The notes under the pieces are model-generated. The model saw only the letters and a program-made list of their open reading frames with translations. It was not told the DNA's origin and searched no databases. Positions 1-11,524 of a stretch of DNA of 64,000 bases are shown piece by piece; the first letter of the stretch is position 1; every line of letters begins with the position of its first letter. Source of the stretch: Coprinus comatus (lineage: Eukaryota > Basidiomycota > Agaricomycetes > Agaricales > Agaricaceae); contig JAWPGT010000058.1 of NCBI GenBank assembly GCA_034638255.1, forward strand, positions 1 through 64,000, given 5' to 3'. A program made the translations under genes and the position numbers.

Positions 1-1269
1 TAACCGATGATCATCGACATTATGATACCTTTTTCCATACACAACATGACTACAACATCGACGCCATCATCTCATCACAGCAAATCACAAAAGGAGGTAC
101 AGAGGTTTAGTCCGGTTTAGTGATTTCCTGGAAATTCCTGTATAAATTCTTGAGCACTTACTATAATTTCAGGTGATGAAGAGATGTTGAAACTAAACTT
201 TAATTTTACTCCCATAAGTCGGGCCCACTACCAAGTACAGAAAGTGACTTTGTTGGTAAGCAAATATTCTGAAAAACATGATTAATTATGGATGATCCTC
301 AGCAGGTATAGTAGGTGTTACCCTAGGTAAGGTTGGGCCATTGTCAGGGTTAAAGGAGAAGTAGTCCTTCATCTGTCTCGCGAGAATCTGCGTTGATTTT
401 CGGCCCGTCCTGTAGGTTTCCTGCAAGTTCAAAGTCACTATTGGTAAACTAAATGATCCAGCTTTGAAGAGAAAACACGGAGTATACAAGCATGTCATGT
501 ACGTACTTAGTGTTATGTACTACGTTGAACTGACCATCAATTTCCATATTCTCAACTTCCTTGGCATGCGTTAACATGGGGGCAACAACTTGCAACAGCG
601 GATTGGTTGAAAGCCACGTGGCGAGTGAACCTCCTCCTATTCATTGATTATTAATAGAAATCCGAGATCTGCGCAGAATCTGCATTTCTAACAAATCACA
701 TGTAATAATTAGACTTCTCCTGGCTTCTCTTTCTGATGAAAAATGATGAAAATGTAGGAGAGAATGAACTTTTATGGGATTTAGTTGCCGGGTGCAAATC
801 CATTACACCACATGGCACAGGGTTCACAACTATTGCATGTGCATACGTGAGTAATTATAGGTAAATATGTCGTGATGAGCGCCACGAGCGCCAGCTGCAG
901 GGCCATTAAAATTCTTAAGGAAAGTACAATGTTGCAGTGCAAACGTCGTACATCGCTCGTATACCGAGAAGCCCACAATTTGGTAACGGCCAGCCTTTAA
1001 CATTCCATTTTTTCGTTTGGAGAGAAATTGATGTTTAAGCGCCCAATAACCAAAAGTAATAGTAAATACTGAACAGTAAGAAAGGTAAATAAGGTAGAAA
1101 AAAAAATAGTCACTTATTAATAGAGAATATATGTATAATGTGTAACCCTTTTTTAAAACAACAACAAAACGTTCGTACAAAAATTTTGAAACATACTACA
1201 CAAACACAATGACAAACAAAAATAAAGAGATAAAACAAAGAAAAGAAAACACGATTCAATGTTCAATTA
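1..1269. other. Left flank without a recognised gene
   Basis: No gene could be assigned. On the minus strand around 290-600 there are two short open stretches joined by a good GTACGT donor (near 507) and a TTGCAG acceptor (near 421). They could be the 3' exons of a small gene, but they match no family I recognise and have no convincing start. Confidence 0.4.
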
Positions 1270-2787
1270 TCAAACAAAAGAGCTCGTCGATTTCTTTACT
1301 TCAAATGATCCAGATCCAGAAGCAGGCGAAGGCAATGACAACATTGCGTTCGGTCGATCCCAATTTCTAGGACTCTGTGGCGGCGAAAGTGAATTTAAAA
1401 TTAGATAAATGTAAGCAGACGTGGAAGGCAAAGACGCACCTGAAGAGAATCCATATCAATACCCATGCCCATATCCATTTTCGTTTCAGTTTTAATATCA
1501 ACAGCAACTGATATAGTAGGTTTTCCAGATCTTCTTCCAAGTACACCCACATTTCCTGAACTAGCACCTTCGATGAACAGACTTGAACTCATTTTGTTTC
1601 GGAGTTCTTGACGTTCATTTAGTGATGATAAGAATGAATTTGAATAGACTATCATCGCATTTAGTTTTGAAAATTGAAAGAATATAAATGGTTTATTCTG
1701 GTGAACGTACGTTTGGCTAAGAAGCAGTATAGTCCGACCCAGATAACTATTTTAAGATGTTTGAATGACACGTCAGATAAGGATTAGATGAAACTTACAT
1801 GTCTGAGGAGCGATGGAGAACTGTATAAAGAAAGCCGACATCAAATCATTGAGGGACAGGATCATCATGAATATATATTGAATACGTACACAAATTAACA
1901 CAGCAACAGCTGTAATACTCGTCAAAAGCCCTGTCGTAATTGTATATGTCAAAAGTCGATCAACGATTTGCACAGTACTAGATGTTCGGATAAATCAAAA
2001 ACAGTGAGTGCTAATAAAAACCTATAGAACTCGGAGAAGACTGACTGTTTTAATGCATTCTTCCTTTTCGACATGAAGAAATACAACATTGACACAGCAA
2101 TAGCAATATCCAAAGCTGCACCCATACTCAACAGCAATGTGATTAACCATTTAGCAGTACTCGTATAAGCCGCTACCGATGTAGCCCGAAGAGCTACATG
2201 AGCCAAGTAGAATGCAAATCCACCTCGAACGACCGATAAAAATACGCAAACTAAACCGATATAATTGAAAGGTGATCGTAGGAGGCGCCATAGTCTAAAG
2301 GAGAAGTACACCTGGGAGAGTCTAAATTGAGAGACATCCTACTAGAAGAATTTGGGGCAGGAAAAAAAGTCGGAAACACGTACTTGAACGAGCATAGTGA
2401 TCATACCTCCCAAAAGTGTAGCACTTCCTAGGCCTTTGAAATTATCATATGCAAATGGACGGCCAGAATAAACGATTGTTGATCGATACACTTCAACACA
2501 TAATCCCGGGAAATTGGTATACATGAACAAAATATCTCCTGTCTGTATTCTCTGCGTTGACACACCAAATCAATAGTACCTGAAGACAAGAGTCAGACTC
2601 ACACTGTACGTTGAAGTTATAATTTGATAAAGTAACTCACCATACCCCGTAACCATAACTTATCACCCTTAAAATCTCGAAAATAAGAATGAGTTTGGAG
2701 AGAAATCGTCCCAAATAGGAAGATTGCAATCATCGCCCCTACTTGGAGAGCTCCAAAAGTATTATCGAGAGTTGGCTGGAGAACCAT
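1270..2787 (-). CDS. DUF6534-type multi-pass membrane protein
   Basis: Member of the large Agaricomycete family of seven-helix-like membrane proteins carrying a C-terminal DUF6534 domain; the family's function is unknown. About six exons can be traced. The first (ATG at 2787) gives an N-terminus with the usual DNTFGAL opening and a first membrane helix. A later exon (2311 downward) gives YFSFRLWRL and two more helices, followed by the LLSMGAALDIAIA helix. The next exon has LLTYTITTGLLTS. The exon after it has SNSFLSSLNERQELR, the conserved end of DUF6534. The tail is short, Ser/Gly-rich and presumably cytosolic. Around 2520-2585 the reading frame is awkward: the expected VLLIW segment is in one frame and the following segment in another, so either a nonstandard acceptor is used or there is a one-base slip. 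The stop at 1270 is supported by a clean last splice near 1366. Confidence 0.8.
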
Positions 2788-2799
2788 GGTCTGGTGTTA

Positions 2800-3739
2800 T
2801 TGGTTGAAGCGAGAGTGGTTTTGGGACAGAAACAGAAAGAGCGAAAAAGAGCTGGTGGATAGATATGACAGAGGGGGTGGTGAGATTGCGGAGGAAGGAA
2901 GAGCCGGTAAAAAATTATCCAAGGATATATACCGGGTTTCTCTCGATCATTCATGCATATATGTAAGCGAGAAAACTCATATATGCGTAACATGATCATA
3001 AATGAGTACCCTATTTACAAATCACCAACTTCGGAAGTTCCGCCAGGTAAAGCAAAAAATCAATAACTTCACAGCTTTGGAGGCATATACTAGTGAATAT
3101 TGAGCAGCTATAGAACTCAGAGAGCCCTCAACCTACCCCCGACTCTCCAAGCAAAAATTAACTTGGCCATATTGATATATTGAACATTGGTCTACCGGGA
3201 CACCTAATTCCGGCGACCGATCTCGCCTCGTGGTATGGTGTTCCTAGTGTATCATGTGGAAATTCTGATGATGTGACAGGCCGTGACACATTAACTTACT
3301 GTTACCAAGTCAGAAATGGAGAGGAACGTCTGGTGTAATTTAGGCTCCAGCCCGTACCTGAGTGTAATCTGGTCACTCTGTAGTCCGGTTATTACAGCTT
3401 GGCTATAGCCTATTACAACTTGTTACAGCCTGTTGAAGTACATATGCTATGGTAGTCTCGATTTGTCATGTGGCGTGGGCTCGAGAACGGTCATGGAGTG
3501 CTTCCGGCCTAGTCGGTTCCCGCTGGTAAGTGTGGAAAGCAAAAGTATTCAATATTGAACGATGGACCATCATCCCATCAAACGGATGGAGTCAGAAATG
3601 ACTCGGTCGGTTCTATCCAGGTTCCATTGCTATGGAAGGAGTATTTCTTCTGGATTCCCTTGCGATCACCGGCCCCAGAATCCGGCCCTTAAGTTTTTTT
3701 AGGCCCTGTCCCAATACCAAACTACTTATGGCTTCGCAA
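2800..3739. other. Intergenic stretch
   Basis: Upstream region of the DUF6534 gene. Short open frames on the plus strand show no domain and no splicing pattern. Nothing further can be supported. Confidence 0.4.
2925..2931 (-). promoter_or_regulatory. Possible TATA box of the DUF6534 gene
   Basis: A TATATAT run lies about 138 nt upstream of the predicted ATG, read on the minus strand, within a non-coding stretch. Placement is plausible for a fungal core promoter, but this rests on sequence alone. Confidence 0.3.
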
Positions 3740-4020
3740 CACAGTAGATACTTGTCTAGTCTGGTAATTCAATTTGGTACCAAATATGTTAATGCGCTAC
3801 CCATAATCCTCCACGTCTTATAACTGATCGATGTCATGATTCTATGATCTGACAGAAGAGCTTTGTAGATGGTACCTTGCCTTTGATAAACCGCAGAGGA
3901 AACCGACACTTCTCTGTCCTCGTGATAATTTTATATCAAAATGAAGTTTCCGTTCTTTGCAAAAAAGGTAATTCTACAGTGCTCCAATTGCCGGTGGCGA
4001 ACTTGAACTATCACCAATCG
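3740..4020 (+). pseudogene. Decayed fragment of the local F-box gene
   Basis: About 280 nt aligns by eye with the second exon of the intact F-box gene (about 9220-9490) on the same strand. Shared blocks include the segment reading GTxACCAAATATGTTA, the GAAGAGCTTxGTAGATGG block, the CACTTCTCxGTCCTCGTG block and GTTTGCAAAAAA. The copy has in-frame stops and indels (for example TAACTGATCGATG where the parent reads through). It lacks the F-box itself and all of the 3' half. It cannot encode a related protein and marks an old partial duplication. Confidence 0.75.
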
Positions 4021-4635
4021 TGTAATTCTCCCCATGTACCATCAATATGAATGAAAAGATTAACACAATTTTATCATCCTTTGCAAATACTCGTTTGGTT
4101 ACACAGATTGACAGGAACCACACAGATCACAAAACTGGCCATACTGTCTGACATGTCATGCTCGCGAGCCGAGAGACATTAATTCTTGTTCGTCGAAGTC
4201 AGGTAGTTGGGGAAGGTGGGGTATATAAGTGTATTCAAATAAATCTAAGTGGAATGACATTGAGTGTGTGTGGGAGAGGAGACGACCACGTTATACGGCT
4301 GGTACTGTAGTAAAGTAATTAGTATATATGACGCACGAGGTGGTCGAGCCTGGCGATGCGACGGAAGAACGACGGCGGCTCACCGATCGGTCTAGGGTCC
4401 TATCTAATGTCATCCGAGGGAGGTGGGAGGGTTAATAAATAGTGCAGTGACGATACGTTGCGCTAAATGGAGTGATATGGATGATAGAGGGCTTGAAGGG
4501 AGTGGTATATAATTGAAGTGTAACGGTGCACTGTAACATGTGTCACATGAACTCTTCTCTCAAGACATCGCATCTGATGCTCTACTTTTTAAACCTCATA
4601 CGGTATACTCCATCAATTCTTAACTACATTAATTA
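4021..4635. other. Intergenic stretch
   Basis: Lies between the F-box fragment and the 3' end of the NACHT-related remnant. I see no open frame, RNA gene or repeat that can be supported. Confidence 0.4.
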
Positions 4636-6480
4636 CTACAGTTCCATATCCCGTCCGTTGTAGGTAACATGATTATATGGGACTATGAGTGACCAATAAT
4701 AACAATACATCTTGCCGTCTCCGAGGTGTGGTCGGGCAATTGAAACTACATTCTTAAGCAAAAGACAACATGTTTCCCCAAATCCAAAACGGGTTACTTC
4801 TATACCAGACGCATCCCCAGACCTAATTTTGCATATCAAAGGCTCATAAAAGAAGACTGACATATACTTCGAGTCGAGGGAATCGGAAGTGAAATAGTTT
4901 TGGTGTGGTTTTGAATCGTACCACCTCTGTTCATCTGGAAACATTTCCTGTTTATAAAAGACATCAACAGGAATTAGTATATTGACTATCTTCATAACAT
5001 GGACGATAATCATTGGCTTCACGATAAACAAGTGTCATTTTTGAGTTACGGATTTCTTCCACTAAGATTGAATCAAGTGTCATTTCATGTACAGGGGAAT
5101 CATCCGGATAGTGGTAATATATACTGCGATCCTAAATACACCCTCATCAATATTGATTTGAAAAGAAACTTATAGTAGTTCAAAGTGTAAACTCACACTG
5201 GCAAGTGCGGAGCAAGAACAGAGGAGCACTTGTGTAAGTTCCTCTGGAGTTCTCGGATATCCCTTCAAGTTTAATTTATTTTCAAGCTCATACCATTCAG
5301 ATTCTTCATTAGGAGGAAAACCTAATGTGTTTAATATATCTGAGAAATTGATCGAACGGAGAAAATGGTCGATGATTATGCGGTCTGAGCCATTGATGGC
5401 AACCCCGAAAGTTTCGGGATGCGGTTGTGTGAGATAGTTGAAGGATGCAAAAAACATAGATGCTTTGAGGGAGTAATTCTGTAGATCTGTGTCATTGTAC
5501 TCCTCATAACTGTATGGCCTTGCAAGTTTCATGTTATGTATTACATTGTTGCCTTTGAATGATGAAAACCAAAAGTCTTCAGTAAACACAGACAGGCTGA
5601 GTGCGCATAGTCAGCTTACCATACATCATATCCTTGAGGAACTCAAGACTTGCCGCTACTAAGATCAAGTCGGCACACTCCCTGGAGATAAAATAACTCC
5701 CAGAACGTGATTCATCTTGTAGATATTCGCGAAATGAACTGTGTAGGAAGGTAGGAAAAGCTTTGGGTTGAGATGGATTGAACTTGACGACTGAGTTGAG
5801 TTTGTAAAGGCTATGTTGCATATCCTTGTCTGAGAGACGAAGGAAGTTCATGACCTCTACAAAGTTCGCCAGAGGAAGATTTAAGACATAAGGTTTATAG
5901 GCTATGACCGACAAAAATTTCTTTGTCAAAGGAAAAATATCTTCGGGTATGCTGGACATGATGAGTGAATACAAGGCATCCAAAGTTTCAACTCTTTTCT
6001 CTCGTTTAATAGTCTCAACCACTCTGTCCAACAACACCGTAGGCTGAGAGCATTGGTCGTCATCCATGTCAATGTATGCGATAACAGTAGATGCAAATGC
6101 GAGCGAACCACCAGCAGCATCAACAACAGTGAAGAACTGGCTATCATTTGGCCATTGGTAAGTTTGTGGCATGGAATTTCCAAATTTTATTCGAAGTCTG
6201 TTGAATTCGCAGTGTAGGTACTCTTTGACGTCCACGCAGGAATCACCAGGTATACTTTGTATCCCTAGCAGATCATTTTGGTGAGGTTGGTCAAGGAATA
6301 CTGTTACTAAATGAAAAGTTACCTTGTGCTCGGGAAATATGATAGTTGACGCCAGGGCCTCTATTTGACGAAGTGGGTGATGAAGGACCTTTGGGAGAAA
6401 ACCACCAGATATTAGTATATGGAATGTGCTGGACTAAATCCAAGTTTACCTGATTGACATGGGGCTGAGGTTTGTGGCAT
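4636..6480 (-). pseudogene. Truncated NACHT-NTPase paralogue lacking the P-loop
   Basis: The predicted product matches, segment by segment, the C-terminal two thirds of the NACHT gene at 32.1-34.7 kb. In order, it has the region after the NACHT core (DVKEYL..EFNRLRI), the LDALYSLIMSSIPEDIFPLTKK segment, the SLYKLNSVV and FREYLQDESRSG segments, and then a shared C-terminal module ending FGFGETCCLLLKN. Splices near 5620 and 5200 are clean. Upstream, at about 6330-6480, only a poor match to the end of the NACHT core (IPYTNIWWF) remains. Walker A and B are absent and no good start codon is seen. Near 5035 the frame must slip by one base to stay aligned with the paralogue. It may be a pseudogene or a transcribed, NTPase-dead relative; I favour the former. 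Confidence 0.7.
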
Positions 6481-7101
6481 AGTATTAGAGTATTGAAAGT
6501 GGATCTGGGTAAACTGGTCTATAAGGAAAATAAATCACACTTTATATATAAGTATGAATATCACATATTCCAAGGTTGAACTTCATTTGAATCTTACACA
6601 AGACCGCCACACTGGCATTGAAGTTCTTCATAAAACCCTTGGAAACGTGTACCGCTTCTGAAGAAGATCCTATAGAAGAAACATGAGCCTTTTGTTCTTG
6701 TTTCGACGAGTGTTGTTTTGTATTCGAGAGTCTTGTATACTTCAGTTCGCGACGTCTTGTATGTCTTGTATGTCTGTATGTAATCGGTTACTTGTCGCAT
6801 TCTCACGCTCCGTGCTCGGTACTCCAATTCCTTGTACTTAAATAAAATAGGCCTTTTAATACTATGTCGGACCCTTTCCAAGCGCAGAATATACAAGAGT
6901 TCCTGTGACAACCAACAGCTAGTAAAGTGACAGGCAAGGGTTAGATAGAATTGCATACCAATGTCAATTGTAGTGCGCACTCCAAGTTATTGTAGACTTC
7001 GAACAAACCTAGATCATCATTCAACTTGCAGGATAAGTGATATTTAGTTTTTTTTTTAATTTAATTTAATTTAAAAATTTTATCATCCGTCCCGGGAAGT
7101 T
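6481..7101. other. Intergenic stretch with TTTAA microsatellite
   Basis: No supportable gene. A minus-strand open frame of about 128 codons at 6594-6980 contains a low-complexity TYKTYKTS stretch from a short TGTATGTCT repeat and looks accidental. At 7049-7075 there is a run of T followed by (TTTAA)n. Confidence 0.4.
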
Positions 7102-7715
7102 CTATAGTAGATACTCAGCAAAGTCACCAATACGAGTCCCTGAATCCTCAACAATCACGCACCTCCCAGTCTTTGTGTATTCCTCTTCAGATTCATATAC
7201 CCAGAACGGATTCAGAACAGGATGGTCCAGGTTGCAGCTATCCTGTGGGTCCTAATCAATCGCAATGCGTTGGTGAGGAGGGATTCGAGACAGGCCTAGA
7301 CGATTCGACCCAAGGAGCCGGATTCCGAGCAATCCCTGACGCAGAGTCATTTGTGGGAATTGCCAAATATGGAAGAAACAAAGAATCACTAAGCAGGGTC
7401 CTTGTAGCCGGTTGGGTCTACAGTTGGTCTTACAATTAGTCGCACAGCAGGTTAATCTGCAACTCGTCTGTATTGACGTTGAGTAAAAGTAAGAAGTTAC
7501 CGTGACATGAGTACGTTACGTGGTATATAAGTGGTAGACTACAAATAAACCATAACAACGTATGACAATCAAGATTAATTAGTATGCCACGGTACAGTCC
7601 TTTGTCACGGTGGAAGAGGTTTCATCGAGGTTTGATGCAATTTCTTCCAATAGTTCTGTAGGCAAGCTGTAGATAGCTGTTGGATGATATATAAGTCTAT
7701 ATTGTTGTTGCGCAG
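7102..7715 (-). pseudogene. Second decayed F-box gene copy, inverted, internally deleted
   Basis: On the minus strand the 5' part (about 7640-7715) reads TAIYSLPTELLEEIASNLD, nearly identical to the F-box start of the intact gene at 8.9 kb. The 3' part (7102-7310) reads DWDPQDSCNLDHPVLNPFW, then jumps directly to TGRCVIVEDSGTRIG and a stop at 7102. Relative to the intact gene, about 300 nt between the WVYE and GRCVIV blocks is missing, as is most of the middle. The two ends are not joined by an open frame. The copy is head-to-head with the intact gene. Confidence 0.8.
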
Positions 7716-8940
7716 TAGGTACGAGTCGATCGATAAGATCTATGAGTAAGAACAAAAGATAAACTAAAACAAGTAAGTTTCTCGTCTTTTCATAAGTAAT
7801 AAAATAGAAATATTCACCTCAGTTATCGAACAACGAAACTGAGGGACAGAAAGTGCAATCGCGTATATTTTATCTACACTTATGTAATCAAACAAATGGT
7901 GCGATGTCGCAATAATAGAAAATGAACATAAAATAATAAATGGAATAAAAAGGAAATAATGTCCATTTTACAACATATATGAGGTTGGACATGTGACAGG
8001 TAAGTATGAGGGCTGTTTGAGAACAGTGAAAAGCGAGTTGCTCGCTAGGGGTGCGAGGGCCCGGTGTTGTCACAACCTCAGGAGTACCATTCATGAAGAA
8101 TGGCGGAGCTTTACCGGTGAACATGGTGGTATAAACTAAGGAGAAAATTTACACTGTGTTACATTAAATACCACTACCCGTTTCCCACACAGCTATGAGG
8201 CTGGCCCCACAACAGAATTACAATAGTATAGGTACAGAGAAATACTGAGACGAAGCCTGACATGTATGATGAGTACATGCCACCAGATACATGCACATCA
8301 ACAAGTTTGCAACATTGTATGTAACTGAGGCAATCATGTATCATGTACACCAGTTCCGAACCATAATGACCATATCAACTTTACTACTTTGTGTAGCCCT
8401 GCGTAGCCTCTACCTGCCCGATGCCTGGTATTACTAGGGTATACGTTCGTTAATCAAATCCGTGTGGGATTCCGAGATTACTGATGGCGTTATGAGCAGG
8501 TGGTTTTGCGTGTATTTATATCGTTCCAACTAACGAGTACACTGAGAGGGTGCCGTTTAATGATGTTTAAAACATCATCGGTTCAGATCAAAAATATTTA
8601 ATCGCAACCGGTTACGCTCCCACACAAACTTAACAAGAATCAAGATTATCTTACAAAAGCATTAAAACGTTCAAAATACCCCAAGAAACCAAATATCTGG
8701 CACCAACTTCGACTCCAATATTCAACGGTAACACCAACGTTAATATTCCTTCAAAAGTAGAACATTTTATTTCACAAACCATCCACAATTTCAAACATGC
8801 AAATACGCCAACACCGTCAAGTTTCAACCTCATCAACATCTCCATCAGCGCTACATACACGCTTAACATTTGATGCTATCCTTACCGTGAGAGACCGTGT
8901 GATTACAAATTAAATAAGTACATTTAATTACTCTTTCCCA
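7716..8940. other. Region between inverted F-box copies
   Basis: Contains the presumed promoter of the intact F-box gene. Minus-strand open frames at 7888-8124 and 8651-8869 have no recognisable domain and no coherent splicing and are not called. Confidence 0.4.
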
Positions 8941-10623
8941 ATGACTATGGGTGTTGCCTCAGTACTACACCGCATCTATACTCTTATAATTTTATTGCTG
9001 CACAATCCTGGTTTACTTGCTTTCCACATATCCAGCTTCATCCATAGACTTGTATATCGCCCGACAACCATTTACAGTTTGCCTTCAGAGCTACTGGAAG
9101 AAATCGCATCAAACTTAGACTTCGATGGAATTCTGTGTTTACGCCAGGTATGCAGGATTAATCACAATGGTAGGATAATATTAATCACGTCCTAATAGAC
9201 CAGCAAACGGCTACGCGATGCGACAGATTCTCGTCGAGTTTGGTCAACGCTTGGTGCCAAATATGTTACGCGCTACCATAACCTTCCACGTCCTACTACT
9301 GCCCGATTGATCAATGATTTAACAACCGAAGAGCTTCGTAGATGGGTATATGCGCGTCTTGCCTTCGACAAGCTCTGGAAAAAACCAACACTTCTCCGTC
9401 CTCGTGGCAAATTCTTCAAAATGGAGTTGCCAGTCTTTGCAAAAAACTTTCTTCTCGTTCCTGGCGGCAGGTGGTTGATATTTGAACACTCTGACGATCA
9501 CTTTGGCTATGTGGATCTTGACTGCGATAAACCTGTACTAACTACTGCACTTGTCACTCCTTCGAAAAAGGTCAAGGAACCGTGGGGTCAGTTATTTACA
9601 ACCAAACGGTTTCTGAGTCAGAGTCGGCCTACGCTTGAAGTATATTTGGCAATCAGTCCAGTACACAGTCGTACGTATTTAATTTTTAATTCCAATATTG
9701 GTATTGAACTCTTTAAGCAGAAGAATGTAGTCGAACAACAGGTTGGTTTCGGATTCACAAAATTACGATCGTTGGACAGGGGATTACTGCCCGCCCACAT
9801 GAAGAGAGTGCGGCGTATATCCCTTATCTTTCCATAGGGTCAAGGATCCTTAGCGTGGACGTTGGCGATAATGTTGCCATCCGTGGGCTTTTGAATGAGG
9901 GAGAAACGTGGTTTGAAGCTTTCCGGTGGAGGGATTGCTCTTCGACAGAAATTGTGATTTCCACGTTCAAACCACCTGGTTCTGCTAGGGTGAGCAATCG
10001 GTCCCAAGTCTTTTAATTTTACTAATATATCATAGTCTTTTGTAAAGCTGATCGGGGACGATTATGCCCTTGTCGAATACCCCGACAATATAGCCCTATT
10101 TCGAATCCCACCTTACCAATGTATTGCGATTGATTGGGACCCAAAGCATAGTTGCAACTTGGAACATCCTGTTGTGAATTCCTTCTGGGTATATGAATTC
10201 GATCAGGTACCACGATATGTCTCTGTAGAAGTATCTTGGTTGTTCGATGGTAAAGCATATCAAGTGGTAATCAACGCAAGAGACTTCTTGATTGGAATTT
10301 CAATTTCTACTCCCTCCGATATCACGACAACTCGATTCACAATATCTCCAAATCCAATCAGTTACGAACAGAGCATTGGCAAGTTCAAAGCCTGTATTTT
10401 TCATGCCGATGGTACGACGAGTCGAGTTTCCTTTGGTGAGGATTTCGGATGTTGTCCTTGTAACCATCGTGGTCCACATGAAAAAAGCATCCGTGCGAGT
10501 GGTCGGGAAGCTAAAGGGGAATATACCATTCCTGTCTTCGACGAAGAGACTGGGAGATGCGTGATTGTTGAGAATACAGGGATTCGTGTTGGTGGCTTTA
10601 TTCCTCGTGACTATCTACCTTAA
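8941..10623 (+). CDS. F-box protein
   Basis: F-box proteins recruit substrates to SCF ubiquitin ligases; fungi of this class carry many divergent copies. Four exons are predicted: 8941-9147, 9199-9741, 9780-10035 (with a GTGAGC..CATAG intron at 9990-10035) and 10036-10623. A short hydrophobic N-terminus precedes the F-box at residues 40-80: IYSLPSELLEEIASNL, then LCLRQ across the first intron to SKRLRDATDS..VW. The rest (about 430 residues) is the beta-rich region common in basidiomycete F-box families, with no named motif. The third exon joins through an intron of only 38 nt (GTTGGT..GACAG, 9742-9779); otherwise the frame slips by one base there. Two decayed relatives lie at 3.7 and 7.1-7.7 kb. 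The substrate is unknown. Confidence 0.8.
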
Positions 10624-11524
10624 AATTATCTCGGCCTAGGGCAATTTTACAGCAATATATCACTGCATTCATACATGTACCAAACGATGCTATTTGATGT
10701 TACATTTGAGCAAAAAATCTTCGAGTCAAATAGAGTACCCAACAAATGGTTGCCACGGATGCGTTTATTATGGTCTTTACCACCATGCATCAAATACCCC
10801 GTACATCTTTTTGCATTGTAGCTTCCCAGCCTGCCATCGATATAAATACGATTCTGCTCTATCTTCATATATCAATACTTCTCATCATTCTGCTGAGTGA
10901 CTGCTTTTATGGACATTGTCACACCTTACACGGACGAGTGGATGTGCTTGACTCCCGTGCTTGTCTTAGACTATTAATATATATTTATAAGGATTCTTAT
11001 ACAGTGATCCAGTAAGACGCTGGTGAAACACGACAACTTCATAAGCCACGCTGTTATACCACGAGTAGAAATAAAATGGCAGAGCACTACCTCTTGTAAG
11101 CTAAATGCAAATTGTGCAGTTGATCATACCTCAGTGACAACAAGAAACGGAAGAGTTTCGACCTTGAAAGAAAGATAGGTCCTTGAAGGGACGAAGAAAT
11201 AGCAAAGAAACGAGGTATCCTTACAACAATGTAAGAAATATATTAGAATGTCTTGACTTTACACTAAAAGTTTGCTCTAAGGTTCCACAGGTTTTATATT
11301 TTATGACTAGGTGAGCACTACAGAGAAATAAACAAAGCAATTTTCTCGACGAGTCTAGACAAATCTTTATTCTTGCCTCGAGGTTTAAGCACACATTGCT
11401 TAGCTATCACGCATGCATCAATCTTGACCTGAGTCCTCGGACAAGGGAGAATTAATCCCTCCTAACTAAGTTACATCCCACTACCCAACCGTCTTCCCAC
11501 CCTCCCGCAGTCATCCTATTAACA
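10624..11524. other. Intergenic stretch
   Basis: No gene, RNA or repeat can be supported between the F-box gene and the gene beginning at 11525. Confidence 0.4.

Noticed and set aside
6594..6980. 128-codon minus-strand open frame
   Set aside because: Low-complexity Tyr/Lys/Thr repeat, no domain, no splice support.
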